Shown here: piece after piece, positions 58,184 to 64,000 of the stretch
Layout of the letters: the number at the start of each line of letters is the position of its first letter
How positions within the stretch are numbered: the first letter of the stretch is position 1
DNA from: Agelaius tricolor
Lineage: Eukaryota; Chordata; Aves; Passeriformes; Icteridae
Direction of reading: 5' to 3'
Length of the DNA stretch: 64,000 bases
Assembly (NCBI GenBank): GCA_023055355.1
Contig: JALJCS010000004.1
Coordinates: forward strand, 20,961,744-21,025,743
Notes under the pieces: model-generated
Database searches by the model: none
The model's input: only the letters and a program-made list of their open reading frames with translations
Told to the model about the DNA's origin: nothing
Position numbers and translations under genes: made by a program

Positions 58184-58620
58184 TCAATCATTCAGGTTTA
58201 TTGTTAATAGAGTGAGTCCTCCAGTGGAACCAAAGCCTCGTTCCCCTCTCAACTGTGATTGATGAGGGGGTAATGTTTTAGTCATCTGCTCCAATGGAAC
58301 CAATTGAGGTATCCTCTGTCCTTTCTCAATTCGTATTGGAGGAAAAGGAGTATGTACCATGACACAAATTTCCCCTGTATAATCAGCGTCTATTACCCCA
58401 CGTAAAACAAATAATCCCATCATGGTGGCTGATGATCGTCCCAGGAGCAAAGCTCTCATAGGTTGTCCATCAATGATGATTGGTCCCTTTATTCCAGTCG
58501 GAACCTTTTCCGGTTGGGTGGTCATCAAGGTCACTGCTGCTGCAGCTGCCACGTCCAGCCCGAGGCTCCCGGCGGTGGCTGATTGAAGGGAAGCTAGGCT
58601 GAGGTGTTGACAGCTTCTTG
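58184..58620 (-). pseudogene. Provirus dUTPase domain
   Basis: All five trimeric dUTPase motifs are visible in order: SLGLDV (motif 1, near 58560), GRSSA (motif 2, near 58440), GVIDADYTGE (motif 3, near 58395), KGQRIPQL (motif 4) and RGERGFGSTG (motif 5, near 58230). The domain removes dUTP to limit uracil in viral cDNA and precedes protease in beta- and some gamma-like retroviruses but is absent from classical alpharetroviruses. The frame is -1 relative to gag, as expected for ribosomal frameshifting, though I found no clear slippery heptamer. The domain itself has no internal stop; a TGA at 58184-58186 separates it from protease in the same frame. Confidence 0.88.
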
Positions 58621-60232
58621 TGTCTGGGTGCGGTGGCTGGTGGATGCGCTGGCCTTCCCATTTCCTGAGCGGCGTCGGCAGGCTCCGGTGTTGTGGGTGT
58701 CCGAGCGACAACTTTGGCACCAGACGCTGGCTGCTTGACAAGCCCGTCACGTATGTCCCATGTCTCCACAGCGGTAACATTTGAATCGGCCAGCAGGTGG
58801 AGCCCAAGGAGTATTTGTTGCCGCTGCTTGTAGAAGTGCAAGAGCAGCTAACACCTGACTCTGTGAGGCTGCTGCTTGTTTTTGTAATCCTACTCCTAAC
58901 TCCTTAATAGCTTCTACTAACATTGCTTGATTTCCTACGGGCACATTCGCCAATCGTTCTAAAGCTTCTTCTATAGACCAATTAGCTCCTAGGATATTTA
59001 ATACGTTCCTCATAGCCTGATTACTGTTCTGGAGTGTGCATTGTTTCAACAAAGTACCCTTCATGAAGTCAGGGACTCCTTCCTGCTCGATAGCATTGGC
59101 CGCCTTATTTATAAAAGATCTGAATGACTCATCTCTTCCTTCCTTTATTCCCATATAAGAGGGAATCCCCCCTGGCTCTTTTATCCTATCTATAGCCAAT
59201 CGCATCAGGCGCATAGCCTCTCGACATTTATCAGGACCGATTAACGCTTGTGCTTCTGTCCGAAGAAAAGGCCCTAGACCCATTAGCTCCTCTAGGGTTA
59301 TTCCGTGTAACGGGTCGCCTGGCTGCCGTGCTACTGCTACGCATTCCCGGCAGAGTGCCTGCCAGTGTGCATTAAACAAGAGCTGCTGATGCTGAGTGAA
59401 GATAAGCTTCGCTATTCCTCTGCAATCAGCCGGCAGTAACGCCTGAGTCCCCCCAGATATAATCAAGCATTTGTTTTGTGGGCTCACTGGTTACCCCGAA
59501 TTGACTAACTGTGGACCGTAATTGCGACAACACCTTTCAGTCTAGTGCAGTAATTGTTGCTTGATACCCGCCCCCTGCCAGAGGAGAAAATATCACCGGA
59601 CAAGCAACATCCATAGCTGCTGCTATAGCCTCTCTATCCCCCGAATCCATGATATCTTTTGCTACCGCTGCCCATGCCTCCCTTCACTCTCGTGCAATGA
59701 CCCCCGCTAGGTCACTCTCCGACCTAGGGATCGGCTCATTACTAGGAGGAGGAGATGGAGGGTCTGGCCATGGTACAGGCGGTGAGGACAGTGCTGTTGT
59801 GGCACATGTGGGGGGTGAGTTGCTGCTTGAAGGAGGAGCTGATGTTGGTGGCAAAATGACTGTAGATGTGGCAGGGGGTAACAGACAATTATACCAGTCC
59901 CCATAACCCTTATTCTTATCATGCGCCACGCTAGCTTGCTGTGCAGCCTTCTTTTCTGCCTGATATTGTAATAACTCATTAAGCATGACTCGCTATAGCT
60001 TTCCCAACTTTTTTGCAGTTTTATCTTCATCTATAGCTGCCTCCCACAACTTGTCTCCAAATTTACGCCATTCCGTTAATTCATGTACTGTATGAGGATT
60101 TTGAAAAACTCCCTGTTCATACCCATAAGCTAACAACCCGGGAAGCTCTTTCTGCAAATCTATGCCCTTAACCTGACGCTTTTGTAAAAAGCAAGTAAAT
60201 AAATCATATGCTGCTTACCTTTCTCTATCCAT
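58594..60232 (-). pseudogene. Provirus gag, interrupted by stops
   Basis: Structural polyprotein frame from an ATG at 60232-60230 to a TAG at 58596-58594. Order: a matrix-like part; a Pro/Ser-rich spacer (about 59930-59720); capsid with a major homology region at about 59148-59086 (QG-x2-E-type motif, here KEGRDESF); nucleocapsid with two CX2CX4HX4C knuckles (about 58780-58739 and 58719-58678). In-frame stops lie at codon 6, before the spacer (about 59992), after the spacer (59684-59686), near 59547 and inside the first knuckle (58747-58749). The layout is betaretrovirus-like. No Gag precursor could be made. Confidence 0.85.
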
Positions 60233-60412
60233 TTTGAAAACATCAGCGCTGTTGCAGCCCCACAAGGTCTCGGCAGCACGTATCAGCCAGGCTCTCCGTT
60301 GAGGTCACCCAGGGCGCGGCACCTTTCCCTTTTTCAGCAGTGCTTATTCGCCATCCTTGCTGCGACAGGACCCGAACTCCTACACTGATCCACCATGGTT
60401 GCCGTTGCCGGT

Positions 60413-60433
60413 ATCACGTTGCTGGGGTCACCA
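60413..60433 (-). promoter_or_regulatory. Primer binding site, tRNA-Trp-like
   Basis: Three bases after the 5' LTR the minus strand reads TGGTGACCCCAGCAACGTGAT. The alpharetroviral tRNA-Trp site is TGGTGACCCC followed by GACGTGAT. The first ten bases match exactly; AGCA replaces G before ACGTGAT. Confidence 0.7.
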
Positions 60434-60436
60434 TTT

Positions 60437-60842
60437 TGTAGGATCGGGGGAGAAATGCGGCACCCAATATGAGTGATCAGCAAGTCTCGAACTTTATTGA
60501 TAGTCACACATATTTATATTGGTGTTAATGAAGCTCATACATATTGCAAAGAAGAGCTCATTATTGGTTGGTTACTTTTCAGCCAACTACGCCTACTTCT
60601 GTGTTCTTATGGTTATTGTGTTGCTACTTCTACATTCTTGTGATTATTCTGCTGAAACTGTCCTCATATTTTTGGCAAAAGATCCCCATCTCTATCCTGT
60701 TGTTGCACCAAGGGCACAATGTCCTTGCCCATCATTGGACACTGACTGCTGACTCCTAGACTTGTCTCCTTCTTGTTTAACCAGCGGTATCATGTCTACG
60801 TGACCTTTCTCAGCTAGCCAACTGTCTACAAAGCTCTCCACA
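60437..60842 (-). repeat. Provirus 5' LTR
   Basis: On the minus strand it starts TGTGGAGAGC at 60842 and ends GATCCTACA at 60437. It contains a TATA-like AATATAAATATG (plus 60509-60520 approximately) and an AATAAA (plus TTTATT at 60493-60498) followed by GTTCGAGACTTGCTGATC, giving the U3-R-U5 order. It matches the 3' LTR with about 3% difference and one indel. Confidence 0.93.
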
Positions 60843-60848
60843 TGAAGA
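60843..60848. repeat. Target-site duplication TGAAGA, right copy
   Basis: Exact match to 55617-55622, directly following the LTR end CTCTCCACA. Confidence 0.9.
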
Positions 60849-63800
60849 TTTTCCAATATGCTTTTCAGGAATTGTCATCATCTCTCACAAATACTAAAAA
60901 TCAGCAGCAAGGTACCCATGTTTTCTGGAGCAAGCACAAATCTTTCTTCTATGCTTGTTAGCAGTAAGGTCTAACAATTGGAGTGCTACAGCATGTAACA
61001 AACACAGCTTGCTTTCTAATGAGCCTATTATTAGCAACTGCTCGCAAATAGATGCTGAAGAGCAAAATGCTGAATCAATAACAGCAGGAATAAGAATCTC
61101 ACACAGTTCCATATCTGAAGATGTCAGTCAGTTCTCTTAAAGTGAAAAGTACCTGTTGCTGGAGGACACTGAGAGGTTGGTCTGTGAGCCATTGAAAAAA
61201 CTTATACTTCCTTATGTGTTACTGCCAGTTTGTTTGATCCAAGACAAATATTTCAGGGCAAGATAGGGGAAAGAAATGTTGTGCAAAATAAAACACTTTA
61301 GGAAAGAGAAAAAGCTCCAGTCAACATTCAAGACTTCATTCATGTCTACATTACACAATTCTGATGGTGAGCAGTCTGTACTGATAATTATTTATGGATG
61401 TTTCAGAGTACTACAAATCAAATTATTCAGGAACCACAGAAGGAAAATTCTGAAGGAAAAGAAGGAAAAGTCTGTATTTGAAGAGTCAGCTAGTGGATAT
61501 AGGAATTCAGACATTAGAGTCGGGAGAAATTTGTCAGTAATTGAAGCATGAATGTCTGGGATATGAAAAGGTATTTGTCAAAGCAGAGGTAGGCAAACAA
61601 TCTGCTACATTTATTTACACAAAACAAGATTTTTTTCTACAAAATCATGACAAATATTAAAAACATATGCAAGCCCTACAGGCTTTTGGGAGCACTTTCA
61701 GATACACGTGCATACAGGCAATTGGTTCCTACAAAAAGAGCTTGTGAGTTGCTCCTGATGTTGAATTCAGTGGGAAACTTGTAGTAGATTTTGGTGGGAT
61801 CTGGATTAACCTACACAATTTTCTCCTCTTAAAATCATGACACAGCACACCTATTGTGAAATGTATTAACAGGCTGTTTTTTATGAATCTGCTACAGCTA
61901 ATGGCTTGCATATACTGTGACAATTTTGTGCAAAGAGGTTACCATACCAGTGCATCTTTAGTTCGATTTGAACAACAAAGGGAGAATCTGAGCCAAAGCA
62001 ATACTTTCGATATATCTTCCCTCCTCTCCACCTTTATTACTACAAAGTACTTCAGGGTTGCATATGAATTTTTCATCTATTACCCTCCTCTGTGTGTGTA
62101 TGCCTGTGTGCATGCATGTCTAAGCAAAACACCATAGCTCTGAGTGGCCTTTCTGCATAGCTCGGGAAAAACTAACTAATTGTTTTAGTTCTCGGCTTCT
62201 CAGATATAGCATCAAATCCTCAAGGAATTATTTGATGGAGGCTGTTGCAATACATTTGGGTAGGAGAGCCATCACTTGAAGACTGCCATAGCATCCCCTT
62301 CCTTACATCTCCCAAGGAGCTGACAACTGTTCATGCAGCTGGTTTTGGTTGGCTCACACACTGTCTCGGCCTAGATGTTCCTCAGAGGCCAACAGCAACA
62401 AAATCAGTACCTAGATGAAAAAGGCTTTAATAGGGGGACAGACTGAAACAAGCTGAAATAAGATCTGGTTTTTGCATCAAATAACAGATGCAACATAGGC
62501 AGCATCACTTCAAATCTGTCTTGGACCTGCCAGCAACACATCTTGTAAGAGCGTACAGTTGTCAAGAGCTGACATCTAGCCCTTGGCTTTGTGACTGAGA
62601 CTAGCAAGATGAGTGCCAAGCAGTGATCATGTATTAGTTATTTTACATCATGACTTTATAATCAGTAAAAATCACTCCATTCACCGCAATGAAAGCAGAA
62701 GTAGGACTGCTTTTTCTTTTTTCTGCTTTGTTTTTTTTTTTCCTTTGTTTTTTTTCCTGCTAAGAAATAACAATAACAATGGAGATATTTATCAAGTGTA
62801 GGTATCTCACTGAAAGTGTTGGGTCCTGAGCACTGGTTTTAATTTCAACATACAGAGGTCAATGTTCTGCCTTTTTACAATGTACTCCCACTTATTATTG
62901 GGAAAATGTTGTATTATATGTATGTGTTAAAATAATACTTTTTTTGCCAATGTCACAAATACCTATGTGATTTTCCACAGTCTGAGAAGATTCAATATTT
63001 TTTTCTGTTTATCCTTTATATCCTTTCTGTATCATGTATTTAAATGGAAAATACTGCACTTCAGCAGAGAAAGCAAATAAAGCTGAAGTGCTATAGGCAA
63101 TTTTTAAAGTTACCATTATTTTAAATTATTCTTCAGACTGTAGTAGTAGCTGGAAATTGAGTGGGAAGCATGACCTTCTCATGCTGTACAAACACAGCAG
63201 AAAAATATGACTCTCCCAAGGGTTTTAGTGTTCCTCAATGTGGAGCAGCTGGAGGGAAATATTAGCCTTCAGAAAAGCAATATGCTTATATTTCTTTTTC
63301 TCTGCTGGAACATAGTATAAATAAAATGTCGTATGCATTTTTCTGTTCAATGTAATTCCTAGTCTAGAGAGACTAGCTCAGTTCACTGCTGTCTGAGACA
63401 TCCCTGGGTCAGATGTGGTCCTGAGAGCAGGCGTGTTCTACAGTAAACATCGCACTTAACTAAACAAGTTGTGCCCTGCCCAGACTAAGGAACTCAAGTC
63501 TGCCCTTCCTCTTCTCTCATCCTTTCATTTCTCTCTCTTCTTACTTTTTTTCTATTCAGCTCTCTCTATGTATTTATCCATTGTCTTCTACCCTCTTTAC
63601 AGACAACATCTTAATATTTTTTTGATCACTTTTCCTCTCAGTCTACTCTTACTGGTCATGAAGAAGAAGTCCTAGCATTCAATGCACAGGGAACTGTCCT
63701 TTTCTTTTGTTCAGGAACACATATCCCTGTTGTATTCCTCCTTTCTCTTCAATTCTCCTTTAACTCATCAGACTCTCCTGTTTTATGACAGAATTCTCTC

Positions 63801-64000
63801 AGTTCTGATTACAAAGGAGGTCTCTCTGCCTGATCCACAATATGTCTCCAAGTGTTAGCAACATCTTTGGATTTCCTGGCTGCCAATCAGGAAATCCAAT
63901 TTGTACAGAAGTGTTTCCTCAGCAAAGCCTCTCTTCTTGCTAGGTACCCAGAAACAACTTCAGACTACTGGGAAGTTGATCCATTGCTGGAAGCTTCCTG
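60849..64000. other. AT-rich intergenic sequence after the provirus
   Basis: No exon, RNA gene or assignable transposon is seen. A T-run lies near 62740 and a 12-bp inverted repeat at 63867-63899. The short open frames have no recognisable domains. Confidence 0.45.
63867..63899. repeat. Inverted repeat, 12-bp arms, 9-nt loop
   Basis: TTGGATTTCCTG (63867-63878) and CAGGAAATCCAA (63888-63899) flank GCTGCCAAT. Confidence 0.85.

Larger units (their letters stand above)
55623..60842 (-). mobile_element. Class II endogenous retrovirus provirus (beta-like gag-pro, alpha-like env), pol-deleted
   Basis: A complete provirus outline on the minus strand: 5' LTR 60437-60842, primer site 60413-60433, gag 60232-58594, dUTPase and protease to 57860, a stub of pol, env 57351-55879, polypurine tract 56030-56043, 3' LTR 55623-56029, and 6-bp direct repeats TGAAGA outside. 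At 5220 bp it is much shorter than a full provirus because most of reverse transcriptase, RNase H and integrase is missing, and gag, pro and env carry stops. The two LTRs differ at about 13 of 406 positions, so the insertion is old but not ancient. Confidence 0.93.

Noticed and set aside
59649..59906. 85-codon plus-strand frame, Gly-rich
   Set aside because: It is the complement of the Pro-rich spacer in provirus gag.

Overview
The window is vertebrate nuclear DNA, almost certainly from a bird. It has two spliced genes with vertebrate exon structure, GT-AG introns and CpG-island promoters. The repeats are many CR1 LINE fragments, avian ERVL-type LTRs and a class II retrovirus with a tRNA-Trp-like primer site. 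The LTR families and the state of the CR1 copies suggest a neoavian, perhaps passerine, genome (inference). The gene pair TUT7-ISCA1 is syntenic with human 9q21, which corresponds largely to the avian Z chromosome, so Z linkage is likely but cannot be shown from this sequence.

Layout. 1-9180 is repeat-dominated: a CR1 copy (516-1556), a decayed ERVL-type pol (about 1780-5650) with a 3' LTR at 6215-6560, a second LTR fragment at 6709 and another CR1 copy (8655-9178). 9180-9960 is the CpG island and noncoding exon 1 of TUT7. TUT7 (terminal uridylyltransferase 7, ZCCHC6) runs on the + strand from 9.2 kb to about 42.6 kb. I could place 28 coding exons whose phases all agree and whose summed length is 1543 codons plus stop. 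42.6-45.3 kb is intergenic, followed by a CR1 copy that abuts the ISCA1 CpG island (45860-46530). ISCA1 (four exons, 129 codons) ends at 50742. 50.9-55.6 kb is AT-rich, with possible distal poly(A) signals. A minus-strand provirus fills 55623-60842 between exact 6-bp target duplications. 60.85-64.0 kb is AT-rich DNA without recognisable genes.

The two host genes do not form a pathway: TUT7 uridylates RNA 3' ends in the cytoplasm, and ISCA1 serves mitochondrial [4Fe-4S] cluster assembly. They are neighbours in the same orientation.

The provirus has beta-like gag and dUTPase-protease regions and an alpharetrovirus-like env. Most of pol is deleted. Its env frame runs through the polypurine tract and about 50 codons into U3. 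Other unexpected structures are several perfect short-loop inverted repeats (arms of 18-33 bp), a pair of TUT7 exons that keep frame only if used or skipped together, and a short upstream ORF in TUT7 exon 1.
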